64,000 nucleotides of DNA from Lumbricus terrestris. Its lineage: Eukaryota; Annelida; Clitellata; Crassiclitellata; Lumbricidae. Below are positions 12,194 through 22,399 of this stretch, piece by piece; the stretch's first letter is position 1; every line of letters starts with the position of its first letter. The notes beneath the pieces are model-generated. The model searched no databases and had not been told where the DNA came from. It saw nothing but the letters and a program-made list of their open reading frames with translations. The DNA is taken from NCBI GenBank assembly GCA_949752735.1, contig OX457047.1, forward strand, positions 2,773,782 through 2,837,781, written 5' to 3'. A program made the position numbers and the translations under genes.

Positions 12194-13818
12194 TCTCTGT
12201 AAGTATAGCCGAATGAGCAAATGACTGCATTAGTGTAAATAATTATGCACTCGTTCGCATGCATGCATATTGTGTACGTACAGTGGTAGGATATGAATGT
12301 TTTGTATATAATATGTATGTGTTGATGTGTGTATGCGAAGATTTATTGATTGTTTGATTGAATGATGTGATTGAGTGATGTACGCAAGTATGTACATGTA
12401 AGATTATCAAGGCTTGTTCTAAGTATTATAGACTCGTGCCTCTACGCTGGCTCACAAGAAGCACAGACCAATACTGACAATAATTTTATAAGCGCCACTC
12501 AAATTCCCCGTGATTATTATAATATAGATCTAACCCCTTTTGAGTTGCGACGATCGTGAACAGGAAGCCAGTGACTGCAGTACTGGAGTAACACACGAAC
12601 TTGGGATCATTGCACGACCTACAGCTATAGGTTATTTGAGATTACGCATGCTGCATATTGAACCGTTTAGGCTTACTGTAACAGTAGTACAGTACTGCTG
12701 TAGCCAACTAGCACGCATGCTTAAATACTTTTGCGGGCGAACATTCAGATATCCACCAGTAGTAGGCCTACATGACGTGTGCACGCTCTCAGGCCGGCAT
12801 AGGCCCTACATACATAACGGAAATGTATATGGCGCCCCTTCAAGGCAACTACTCAAGAGCGCTCCCGACCCAGCCACCACCCAATAAAGGGATCCACAGT
12901 CCTGAGATTACGATAAAAAAAAACGCGTAAGAGGAAACCTTTGCGGACGCATAGAGCCGGTGAGAACCAATTCCAGACCGCGTACTACATGCATACACAC
13001 CGCCTACAAAGTTGCATACTGAGTACCAGTACACATACATACATACTCACCAAGTATCTTTCTCTTTTTTCAGATCGATCCCATCGGTACTAGTAGTTTT
13101 CCTTTCGTCAAGTACTTTCTGTAGTGGATAAACCCAACTTCGGAAACTTTGAAGACGCTTCCTGCCTCCTGAGGCCCCCCGAGACTAGCCTAACTGAAGA
13201 CGAGTTATTTGCATCCGCCTCATCGAAGTATAGTCCCTCTGCCGCCTACGACTCAACGCAACCCGAGACGAACTGCAGCGCCTATTAAACACCACGAAAT
13301 CGGCCGCTCGTCATAGGGTGCGTTCTGCACGCTTCTTCCGAATACCGAATAACATAACACGGGGAAAGCTGTTGACTATGCTCTCCTCTTCAGACTTCCT
13401 GCTGAGGGCTTTAGTCTGCTGAACGGACAAATTTAACTGCAGACAGATTGAAGATCGTTGTTGATAGAGAGACCTGCATTTCGTCTTTTTTGCTCTTTAA
13501 CGAAACTGTAGTATATTAAAGATATTATTTTAGAGTCGCCCTCCTCATATCTCCAGGGTTGAGACTGGCACTGATAAATTACGACCAGTGGCATGACGTC
13601 TATTAATCAGTACCTTATATTATTTAATCGTACATGTATCTCGGATTCATTTTTCACTCGTTCAACTCTCGAATCCAGGCCAATAGCCTAGGTCGACCAC
13701 CTGCCTCTTCTCACCTGTCTGCTTGACTGCATCTTAGCGAAGCGTGACTTTCAGTCTTAAAGAAAAAAACAATAACAAAACAGTCGCTGGTATTATGTAT
13801 ATATATATATATATATAT
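12194..13818. other. intergenic with one L2-like tail (minus strand)
   Basis: At about 12,826-12,885, reading the minus strand, TCGGGAGCGCTCTTGAGTAG followed by CTTGAAGGGGCGCCATATA is a LINE/SINE tail. A polypyrimidine-CAG at 13,060-13,073 could be a splice acceptor but no recognisable coding sequence follows. Positions 13,797-13,818 are an (AT)n run. Confidence 0.45.
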
Positions 13819-14078
13819 TAGGGTGACAATTTCCAACATGCAAAAAACATTTTTTTTAATTTTTAAAGTCTCAGACTTCAAAAGTGTTCTCTATGATATC
13901 AGTACTACAGGTGAAAATTTTTAGGGAAATTTGAAAATGTTTAGAGGTGGCCCAATGACCTTGAACTTTCAATAGATTGGCCTACAAACAATGTTGAATA
14001 TGTAATGTGCTAAAAAAATTTTGCTCCACCAATTACATCTCTAATGCTTATTTCAATGTTTGTTTGTTTGTTTGTAGG

Positions 14079-14440
14079 CTATGTGCACATGTTATAGCGC
14101 CCCTTCAAGTTTTAACTACTCAGAGGCGCTCCCGACTGCAGAGCGGACACTGTATCGGAGTTTCACGCCGAAGCGCTGAGCAATTGCGAGTGAAGGACTT
14201 GTCTAAGGTCCTTACGCGGCGACTTGAGGTGGCTGCAAGGCGACGAACATACCCACTACACCACCGCCATGGGCGGAGTTTATCAGGAGCTAGGGGCTTC
14301 CTCCCCCAGAAGACCCAAATTCATTTTTTTACCGTGCAAATGGTTTCTTTTCCCGGGTTTCGCCCCCCTAAGAAGGCTTTAGCCCCTCTAAGAACGGAAA
14401 CCAAACTCTGCCTATGACCACTGTGCCCAATGTTCTCTGT
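14079..14440 (-). mobile_element. tRNA-derived SINE, copy 1 (split by a hAT-type element)
   Basis: Minus-strand copy of the SINE at 38,173. Its 3' side (14,079-14,140) holds the hairpin GAGCGCCTCTGAG with GAAGGGGCGCT, and the middle holds TTCGGCGTGAAACTCC. The head is present, but the B-box region is deleted. It is interrupted at 14,268-14,416 by a family B element, after which the head resumes as ACCACTGTGCCC, corresponding to the ACCACCGCGCCC of the intact copy. Confidence 0.8.
14268..14416. mobile_element. hAT-type miniature element, family B, copy 2
   Basis: 149 bp with ends CATGGGCGGAGTTT and CTCTGCCTATG. It is inserted in the head of SINE copy 1. Flanks ACCACCGC and ACCACTGT match at six of eight positions; both changes are C to T, as expected from CpG decay for at least one of them. 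Confidence 0.85.
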
Positions 14441-14521
14441 AATCACTCATGACATGCTTAGGGTATAGTTATTATTTAATTAAAAACAAATAAGTCGATT
14501 TGAAAATTATACAAGAAAGTC

Positions 14522-15090
14522 TTGCGGGCAATTAGTCATGTTAAATCGACTTGTGCGCCTGCTGAAAAGAAGTTAAGAAGATCCAATACCATTTTAAGTG
14601 CATGTGTCACTGCAGCATTCAACAGGACTAAAATTAGTGGCATACATGCGGCACACATTCTAGCAGCCAAAGGACAATCAATGGGCCGTGATACTGCTGA
14701 AATTGCTATCAATCAGAATTCCATAGACATTCTCAGCTCCATCATCATGAGACTTTTGTCAAAGAAATCTGTGCATGATGCATCGTTAGGGTTTGAAGTT
14801 CCGCATAAAGTTCATTGGGATGACAGGTTGTTGAAGCCTTTTACGTCACATAGGAACGCTGGCCTACTGTTCTGTCACCAGATGAAAGAACAACGAAATC
14901 TTAAAGGTTCCTTTACTGCCTAATGGGACAGGTGAAGCACAAGCTTCAGCCGTTTAACTTGCTTGAAAAGTGGAATTTAGCTGGCCGCATACGATCTATA
15001 TTTTAAATATTTTTCACACAACTTCTATCATCTACAGCAATGCTGGTCTTCAATCAAGAGCATGTGTTCTTCTGAAACACGAGTCTCAGA
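14522..15090 (+). pseudogene. transposase relic (VHWD family)
   Basis: An open stretch of 133 codons contains HKVHWDDRLL at about residues 94-103. After a stop, LPNGTGEAQA, EKWNLAGRI and FHTTSI with RACVLLKHE follow with frame breaks. From memory, a DDE-like family common in invertebrate genomes has the order VHWDGKLL, NGTG-A-A, W-L, FDTT-SNTG, ACVLLE, which these pieces follow. The stops and frameshifts show it is inactive. The match is by recall and should be tested by profile search. Confidence 0.5.
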
Positions 15091-16100
15091 AACGGTAGAT
15101 CTCCTCAGCTTGGTGATAGTGGGGATAGTCTTCAATACTCTGATGACAAACTCTCGCAGACCTACGAAAACACTGAGAGATTTGGATAGAGAAGTCGATA
15201 CATTGCAATCTACCTCTTCCATCTTTCTTTCATCTGACTGCATTTGATCTGCAGCCTCCGTGAGCACAATGTAGGCTATTTGTTCTTCAGGTAGATCTCA
15301 AGGCATTGGCACACAAAGCCAATGTCCAACGTCAGCTCCCTGGAATGACTTGTAACTGCTGAAGCAGCCCATTGCTCACAAGGCAGTATTTGAGACCGCT
15401 GCTACAGCAGAAATACACATCTTTTCGACCCATTTGAGGTATATGAGTGAAATGTTGGTTCGCCTGGTGTTGATTGATTCGGCTGTTTCAGATGACAGCG
15501 AGATTGCAATAGTAAAACGTCCGGGATATGATGAACCTCTTCGACATATCAGTTTATGTGCAGCAAGAAGCCTACCACTATACAAGAGCTGATTTTTTAA
15601 AACTAAAAACACTAAGAAACTCTTCAGTCCACTAGTCTGCACTAGATATTCTTGTAAACTTCCTACAACTACATGATCTACATCCAAGCAGAAATGGAGA
15701 TAAAGGAAATCGTTCTCTTGGCTCGTCACTGAGCTGTGAGCCTAAATGTCGCGAATGATGGAGCTGAACGTGGTATCAGACTGATCCATTCTTTCCATGA
15801 AGTACTTACAAACCAAGAAGAACCAAGCAATACCTATACTCCAAGGGCTTATGAAACACAGGAGGTAGGCTAATAGCCAGACTAAAAAAATAAGCAGCCA
15901 TAAATGGACTTGATAAACAGTACTGGAATCAAATACCGATAGATGTGTATTTGCACTGTGTTTAACACAGACCATTAGGTCAAACTTCTGATGCGTTGGG
16001 CCAGCAATAAACATTAATGAATTATTTTTTTAAAAATCATGCTTACTTATATAATGGTACATAACCATTTAAAAGGGTGAGACATGTGAAATTCAAAAAA
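15091..16100. other. rest of the decayed transposon, no clear frame
   Basis: Presumably the C-terminal half of the transposase. Several 60-120 codon frames occur on the minus strand, but none shows a recognisable domain. Confidence 0.35.
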
Positions 16101-16118
16101 ATTTTTTTAACTGTCACC

Positions 16119-16121
<3 letters not shown>

Positions 16122-16155
<34 letters not shown>

Positions 16156-16260
16156 AATATGCATATACATAAACACATACATGCATATATACAAGCATAA
16201 ATATTACACAAATATATATATATAACACATAATTATTATATATATATTATATATATCTAT
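16122..16260. repeat. (AT)n-rich microsatellite
   Basis: Interrupted AT and ATAC repeats directly abutting the right end of the 2.3-kb transposon. Confidence 0.9.
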
Positions 16261-16762
16261 ACGGTCCTAGCACCGCAGGCAATTGTTTGTTATGGTCTAG
16301 TCTATATTTTATATAAGCTTACTATAGGTATAGATTCGCGTTTCTTATTGATTCGAAGTGACATGCCGCTGCGTAACAATATTAAAAGCAATGGCATGAA
16401 CGAATGATTACGAGAATCGATTTGAAGCACATGGCAGCCATGCAAGGCTCTCAACATTGTATTGCAGGCTGTCTGTTCAGTTAGTAGGCCTATAGTTAAG
16501 ATCTGTGTATTCTGTGATCTCCGTTCTTGTGAATTGCTTAAACTGCATAATTGTACATTGCAACCGGTTTCGGTCTGTCAACCGGATTGTTGAATAAAGA
16601 GAATATTATAGGCTACTGCTGCTCAGTTCTGGCAAAACCCAACGATAATACTTATTGCGAACGAACGGCTGAGCTGACGTTTCTCTGCGTCAGAAGTAGG
16701 CTACAGTACTCGATACGTTGTGATAAGTTGGAATTGCCGCTTAGTATCATGCATAATTAGCC

Positions 16763-17132
16763 TATGTTGATTTGTATAGCGCCTATTGAAGAATGGTTAT
16801 TCAGAGGCGCTCTCAACACGGTATAATTGGTGTTCTATACCGTACACAGGGTTTAAAGTGGGTGGGAACGCGTGGGAACGGCGTTCCCACTGCTCTCGAA
16901 AATCTTGGCTTGCGTTCCCACTGCTCATCATGATGGAACTCTAAAACACATGCATTTCAATGAAATTCTTCATCAGCGTTCCCGCTGCTCTCATCCAGCG
17001 TTCCCCCTGCTCACCCAAACCACTTTAACCACTGACCGTACACAGTGTACGGTAGAACACCAAAGATGTCATACCGTATTGAGAGCGCCTCTGAATAACC
17101 ATTCTTCAATAGGCGCTATACAAATCAACATA
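16763..17132. mobile_element. long palindrome built from LINE/SINE tail sequence
   Basis: Left arm 16,763-16,846 and right arm 17,035-17,132 are inverted copies. The outer 61 bp differ at about one position and include TATAGCGCCTATTGAAGAAT and CAGAGGCGCTCTCAA, the tail hairpin of the L2-like elements. The arms meet at CCGTACACAGTGTACGG, so before the central insertion this was a near-perfect hairpin about 180 bp long. It could be a foldback miniature element or an inverted duplication of a retroelement tail. Confidence 0.85.
16847..17034. mobile_element. hAT-type miniature element, family K, in the palindrome centre
   Basis: 188 bp, ends CAGGGTTTAAAGTGG and CCACTTTAACCACTG, with a perfect 8-bp duplication ACCGTACA at 16,839-16,846 and 17,035-17,042. 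The interior repeats GCGTTCCCNCTGCTC four times. Confidence 0.92.
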
Positions 17133-17558
17133 CGGTACACTTAGGCAGGTCCAAGATTTCAACGACACCATTCTTGTTCAGCAGCGCGGTAATCCCGCGG
17201 AAAGCACTTTGCAAAGAAAGAGACATTGACGAGATAGGAACCATGCAGTTTAGTCCTTTGTGTGGAAGGAAGGCCTTCCCATGCTAAGGAGAGAAAGCGT
17301 CACAACGGCTGCTAACGCCCGATGTTGGGCAAGAGCAAGTTCTAGTCATGGGAAAAATAATATCAAGACGATCAGTTGAATGTAAAGAATGAGCGAGATA
17401 CGGATCACGACTTTTGCATATTAGTGTAGGCTATAGCTTATTTTGAGGGGTATTTTTAATTATAGTTGCCTTTCCCAGCTGTGCTTTTTAGACTGCAGAA
17501 AGATGATCCTTTATGTGGATAAATATTGATATGCATTGATTGATAGGCTATTACAATA
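17133..17558. other. intergenic, no gene recognised
   Basis: No exon or repeat end was recognised. Confidence 0.4.
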
Positions 17559-17638
17559 CTGCCGTCATAAGCAAGAACCACGTAACTCAAAAAACCTTGT
17601 TTTGAGATAAACGCAAAAGATTAAATTCTGTTCTGCCA

Positions 17639-17923
17639 AGTATACTGGAAGAGCTGCAGCCGGAGCGGCGTCTGCTGGAGGTGGTGAAAGGAAGGAAGCT
17701 GAACTACTTCGGACACATGATCAGAGCAGACAAGCTGCCGGCATTCATATGTCAGGGCTATCTTGACGGAAAAAGGGCTCGGGGAATACCGAGGAGAAGA
17801 TGGATGGATGACGTAGAGGAATGGACGGGGATGATGATGGTTGACTGTGTGAGAACCGCGAGGAACAGAGAGCAATGGAGGAAGATGGCGTCGTCGACTC
17901 TGATCCCCGATCCGCAGCAATGA
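17639..17923 (+). pseudogene. RTE-like LINE C-terminal fragment
   Basis: One open frame reads SILEELQPERRLLEVVKGRK, then LNYFGHMIRADKLPAFICQG and RGIPRRRWMDDVEEW, to a stop at 17,921-17,923. The pattern K-R-L-FGH-R, Q-G, KR-RG-P-RRW-DD--EW is the domain that follows reverse transcriptase in RTE-type non-LTR elements. A GAC triplet run at 17,935-17,954 follows, as expected for a LINE tail. There is no reverse transcriptase core, so it is 5'-truncated. Confidence 0.7.
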
Positions 17924-18224
17924 GGATGGTCACGACGACGACGACGACGACGACAAGTAGAACAAATATTTCTATTCTTTTCTGCTATAAACTAATAAAT
18001 GTAAAAAAATACACCCATTTTTATAGAAAAATCAATTTTTAATCTTTTTTATCGTAAATATGGGAAAAAGTAACTTAAGTAAGTTGGTGTGTTCTTGCTT
18101 AGCATTACAGACCGGCAATAATTATTGTAACCGATAAATGGCAAAAACAACGCATCTTCGTAAAATCGTGTTTTATTGTGGAACAAAGCAGTAATTTACT
18201 CAGACATTGATCCGATATTATGTA

Positions 18225-19805
18225 AAAGAGAGTCGGAACCAGTTTGTGTAGCTATTAGGCTAGTTTGTACAGCTGTGAAACCAGTTTGCACGGTATCAGG
18301 CATTATTTTAAATATACAACACGAGTCTGTACAACGGCGTTAGCCAGTTTGTACAGCCACCGGTTATAATATTAAAATATAAGAAACTAGTTTTGTAGCT
18401 CTAAAATCAGTTTGTTCAGTAATCAGGCTTTTTTATGATACGAAACCAGTTTGTACACATCTGCGAAACCATTTTTTGTAGTATCAGACATTATTTTAAA
18501 ATATATGAAACCAGCTTGTACAGCTGTGAAATCAGTTTGCACATCTGTTAAACAAATTTTAAATGATATTAAACCAGTTTGTGCAGCCGTGGGACCAGTT
18601 TGTACAACGTTGAAACAAGTTTTACGTCTATTAGAAATAGTTTTAAGAGACCAAACAAGTTTGCACAGCTGTCAAAATCGGTTTGCACAGCTATCGGCGT
18701 AACATTTTTAAAGATATGAAACCAGTTTGTACAGATGTGAAACCCGTTTGTGCAGCTATGAGACCAGTTTGTGCAGCTGTCAGGCATTATCCTAAAGAAA
18801 AAAAAGCCAGTTGTACTTCTGTGACACCAGTTTGCAGAGCTCTAAGACAACATTTTTGAAGATACGAAACCAGTTTGCACAACCATAAAACCAGTTTTAA
18901 GCAGCGAAACCAGTTTGTACAGATATCAGACAATATTTTATAAGATGCGAAACAGTTTCTGCAGCTGTGAAACCAGTTTGTACAGCTGTCAGGCATTATC
19001 CTAAAGAAAAAAACCCACTAGTCTTGTTCTTTTGTGACACCAGTTTGCACAGCTCTCAGACAACATTTTTGATGATACGAAACCAGTTTGCACAACCACA
19101 AAAACAAGTTTTAAGCAGCGAAACCAGTTTGTACAGCTATCATACATTATTTTACAATATACGAAACCAGTTTGCACATAATGTGAAACAAGTTTGTACA
19201 TTTGTCAGGCATTCTTCTAAAGATAAGAAACAATTCTGCACAGCAGCGAAACCAGTTTGTATGCATCAAATATTATTTAAAATGAAATTAAATCAATTTG
19301 TACAGCTATGGGACCAATTTGCACAACTGGCATACAGAATTTTAATATATATGAAACCAGTTAATGCAGCCGAAAAACCAGTCTTTACAGCGGTGAAACC
19401 AGTTTTACAGCTGTTAGACATAATTATATAAGACCAAATCAGTGTGTGCAGCTGTAAAAACAGTTTGCACGGCAATCAGGAATCATTTCGAACGCTATGA
19501 AACCAGTTTATGCAGTTCTCAGACAACATTTGAAAAATATTAAACCTAGTTTTCACAACTGTAAAACCAGTTTGTACAGCTGCCAAATCAGTTTGTACAG
19601 CTATCAGACATTATTTTTAAAATATACAAAACCTTTTTGTACAGCTGTGAAACGAGTTTGTACAGCTATCAGACATTATTTCAAACGATATGAAACCAGT
19701 TTGTGTAGTCGTGAAACCAGTTTGTATAGTACACAGATAACATTTTAAGAGATATAAAACAAGTCTGCAAAGTATAAAACCAGTTTGCACAGCTATCAGG
19801 CATGA
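18225..19805 (+). repeat. minisatellite array, unit AAACCAGTTTGTACAGCTGT
   Basis: About 1.6 kb of diverged units near 20 bp, GAAACCAGTTTGTACAGCTG followed by T or A. They are grouped into larger blocks separated by spacers such as CAGACATTATTTTAAAATAT. Variants carry GCACA or GTGCA in place of GTACA. Frames up to 154 codons (18,967-19,431) are products of the repeat. Confidence 0.95.
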
Positions 19806-20203
19806 AATATTCAAACAGAAAATTTCTATTGCAAAGATGTCTCTTACACACCTCTTTTAGCTTTAACAGTTTCATATAAATTTAAGACAAGTCAAAAACT
19901 ACGCAAAATGAAGATACGTGGTTCTTGCTTAGTACGTATCTGCGAATAACGCCCTATCATACTAAGCAAAAACAACGTAAGTCAAGATACGTTGTTCTTG
20001 CTTAATATGATGCCATGCGGTTTCTGCAGATACGTGGTTTTCACACACGCTGGTTCCCTGTGATGGAATCGAGATAGGAGTTTCTCCATTTTTTCCAAGG
20101 TGTAGGACCATTAATAGATGCGGAAACTGCATCTAACTCGAAACGGCCAAATTTTGAGTTACGTGGTTCTTGCTTATGACGGCAGAATAGGTGGGCCCAT
20201 AAT

Positions 20204-20440
20204 CATGGGCGGAGTTTATCAGAGGCTAGGGGCTAATCCCCCTCCCAAGAAGCCGGAGATTCATGTTTTTACCGTATAAATCGTATCTTTTTCGGGCTTA
20301 GCCCGCCCCCAGAACTTCCAACCAATGACTAAAAAAGGTCATCAACTTTTTTGGGCCGACACGAAAAAATGCTGCCGGCGCCGCTCGTTCTGGACCAAGT
20401 TTTTTAGCCCCCCCCCAAAGAAAACCAAACTCCGCCCATG
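20204..20440. mobile_element. hAT-type miniature element, family B, copy 3 (longer)
   Basis: 237 bp with ends CATGGGCGGAGTTTATC and CTCCGCCCATG. Flanks CCCATAAT and CCTATAAT agree at seven of eight. It is about 80 bp longer than its relatives because of an internal block with TCATCAACTTTTTTGGGCC, which resembles family H interiors. Confidence 0.85.
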
Positions 20441-20654
20441 CCTATAATAGAAAGTGCAAGAATTCAATCACATAGACCTACGTGTTATCAGAATCCTTGA
20501 CTAAGTCGGTTCAAGAAACCGATTATAATCCTTCATGAGTCTAGAACTCTAGGTAGAGGACACTCCAAAAACGTCACTCAAAAAAGTCAGCAGGATTTAC
20601 CGGATGATTACAACAGGCAAGATTTTTTTATTGGACCCGGATCTCATTTGACGT

Positions 20655-20705
20655 CCCTCCGACAAAACGCAGCGCTCGTGAATAAGCTTGTGCCCTGCGC
20701 TGTCG
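20655..20705 (+). repeat. dispersed repeat U, copy 2
   Basis: CAGCGCTCGTGAATAAGCTT followed by GTGCCCTGCGCT, homologous to 4,985. Confidence 0.6.
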
Positions 20706-20740
20706 AAATTCGTAGTCTACAGTGACGTATGCCCTACACT

Positions 20741-20928
20741 GTGGGGCGCAGTCGGAGGGTTGCAGGTTCGAATTCCCCTCAAGTCGCCGCGTATACCGAC
20801 TTTGGGCAAGTCCGTTACTTGCAGTTGCTCAGCACTTCGGCGTGAAACTCCGATGCAGTGTCCGCGCTGTAGTCGGGAGCGCCTCTGAGCTGTGAGCTTA
20901 AATGGGTGCTATAACAAGTGCGCATACA
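20741..20928 (+). mobile_element. tRNA-derived SINE, copy 2
   Basis: The head has a B-box-like GGTTCGAATTC at 20,765, one change from the pol III consensus; the A box is lost. The body TTGGGCAAGTCCGTTACTTG and TTCGGCGTGAAACTCC matches copies 1 and 3. The tail has the hairpin arm GGGAGCGCCTCTGAG and ends in GGTGCTATAACAAGTGCGCA with an AATAC repeat. Confidence 0.85.
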
Positions 20929-21229
20929 ATACAAAAAAACAAACAACAAAACATTCAGTGAGCAGACCTTAGACATCGATAGCCTACATAGGGCGTTTCT
21001 TATGATGTTTATCGGCCAAACTACAGGAATAATAGCCCGGTCTATAATAGGTCTACTACTGGTGCGAGTTTCAACTAGGACGGAAATTTTTCTTAGTATG
21101 ATTCGTTACTCACAACAGACTCGAGTCGTGTACTCGTCGACCTACTTAATGGTTCAATGCTCAGAAGAGAATGTTGAAATGGAATGGATCAATAAACACG
21201 TCATCACGACACCATATAGTCATTAGCAT
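20929..21229. other. intergenic, no gene recognised
   Basis: A 102-codon plus-strand frame covers part of this stretch but shows no recognisable domain. Confidence 0.4.
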
Positions 21230-21266
<37 letters not shown>

Positions 21267-21285
21267 GGCAGCAGCAGCATTATAA
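21230..21285 (+). repeat. (CAG)n microsatellite
   Basis: About 14 CAG/CAGG units. Confidence 0.95.
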
Positions 21286-21299
21286 CCATTGTCACCATC

Positions 21300-21412
21300 G
21301 CTCCAGGCTTGGCACTGGCACTCTGCCAGTGCCAGTCCCAAGCCTGGATAAAGGAGGAGGGCGTCGCTAATGGTCTTTGTTACCACACAGTGACGTTAAA
21401 CTGCAAATGCCG
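21300..21412 (+). repeat. dispersed repeat V, copy 1, with hairpin
   Basis: Contains AGCCTGGATAAAGGAGGAGG, also found at 63,003 and, diverged, at 60,451. The upstream CCAGGCTTGGCACTGGCA can pair with TGCCAGT and CCAAGCCTGG, giving a strong stem. It is probably part of a retroelement of unknown type. Confidence 0.6.
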
Positions 21413-21431
21413 CCGCTCCAGCAGCGTCATC

Positions 21432-21474
21432 ATCGTCGTCGTTGCGTCTTTGTCGTCGTCGTCGTCGTCATCAT

Positions 21475-21506
<32 letters not shown>

Positions 21507-21552
21507 TCATCAGCATCATCATCATCAACAACAACAACAACAACAACAACAC
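21432..21552. repeat. compound triplet repeat (TCG/TCA/CAG/CAA)n
   Basis: Triplets change from TCG to TCA to CAG to CAT to CAA along the tract. Homopolymeric Ser, Asp or Val frames are artefacts. Confidence 0.95.
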
Positions 21553-21810
21553 CGCAATAATTATACAAAATATATAATTTTTCACTGTTTTGAATTTTCA
21601 TTTCATGTCTTAATTCGGTTGCCATTCTTGATACGGTTAATTATTTTGCTCATCTGATATTAATTTAATATACCAACCACTCCTTTAATTACCTCCTCAC
21701 CTTTTCACTGTCATCGCCGTTGGTCACGCATCTATTCCACACTCTCTCTCGCCTGCTCTGTTCCTCAAGGTTCTGTTCTGTTTCAACATTTCAACATTCT
21801 CTTCTGTTCT

Positions 21811-22399
21811 GTGCATTGTACTAAGTTCTGTGGTATAACCTCCTCTTTCAAATGCATTAATGCTAGCATCATCCAAGGGTCTGGCCTTGGGCCAGTCAAC
21901 TTTCTTTCATTAATTTCTGGTTTAAAACTACTATTTGCAGGTAATAGGATTTTTAAATATGCTGATGACTGTTACTTGGTTATTCCTGCATCAAATATTG
22001 ATACTACTGATGCTGAACTTGGTCACATTGCAGAGTGGGCTAAAAATTGTAACTTGCGCCTTAATCACAGCAAGTCATGTGAAGTCATCTTTAGGCGTCC
22101 CCGTTCCAAAACTTCTGATAGCCCTCCCCCCATCAGAGGGATTGAGCGAGTCGATGCAGTTAAGGTTCTTGGCATCATGCTTGCAGCTTTCATATAGATT
22201 GGGGTTTCTGCACACATTGATAATATTATCTGTAAAGCAAAGCAGTCATTTTATGTACTTCGTATCCTTGTGTCCCATGGTTTGACTGGCAGCCGACTCC
22301 ATGATGTTGTACGTTCCACCACAGTCGCGCGAATGCTTTATTCTTCACCAGCATGGTGGGGTTTTGCAAATGAGGGTCAGAGGAGTCGTCTGTCCGCTA
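21811..22399 (+). pseudogene. LINE reverse transcriptase, part 1
   Basis: The frame holds IIQGSGLGP, the catalytic FKYADDCYLVIP box, AEWAKNCNLRLNHSKS, and VDAVKVLGIML. An in-frame TAG at 22,195-22,197 breaks it, after which the same frame goes on through HIDNIICKAKQSFYVLR and LYSSPAWWGFANEG to the insertion point. These are the conserved palm and thumb motifs of a Jockey/CR1-group element. It is inactive because of the stop and the insertion. Confidence 0.85.

Larger units (their letters stand above)
13819..16121 (+). mobile_element. decayed 2.3-kb DNA transposon with VHWD transposase relic
   Basis: The ends TAGGGTGACA and TGTCACCCTA are inverted repeats, and both lie inside (AT)n tracts, fitting insertion into an AT-rich target. 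The interior carries a degenerate plus-strand transposase (separate entry) and a SINE at 14,079 that carries a hAT-type insertion. Inverted-repeat identity beyond about 10-12 bp is weak. The superfamily is not named because no catalytic triad could be traced. Confidence 0.6.
17559..20185. mobile_element. 2.6-kb TIR-bounded unit carrying a minisatellite
   Basis: The left end (17,559-17,592, starting CTGCCGTCATAAGCAAGAAC) and the right end (20,152-20,185) are perfect 34-bp inverted repeats. AATA flanks both sides and may be a 4-bp target duplication. Subterminal motifs ACGTGGTTCTTGCTTA and TTGTTCTTGCTTA recur near 18,085, 19,917 and 19,990. Inside are an RTE-like LINE fragment and a long array of about 20-bp repeats. 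No transposase was recognised, so it would be non-autonomous. Confidence 0.8.

Noticed and set aside
18967..19431. 154-codon open frame
   Set aside because: It is made by the 20-bp minisatellite unit and matches no domain.
21756..21790. SVPQGSVL-like peptide before the LINE reverse transcriptase
   Set aside because: It resembles the PQGSVLG box, but the true box (IIQGSGLGP) is further on in the LINE frame. The first may be a relic of another LINE or chance, and too little is left to call.
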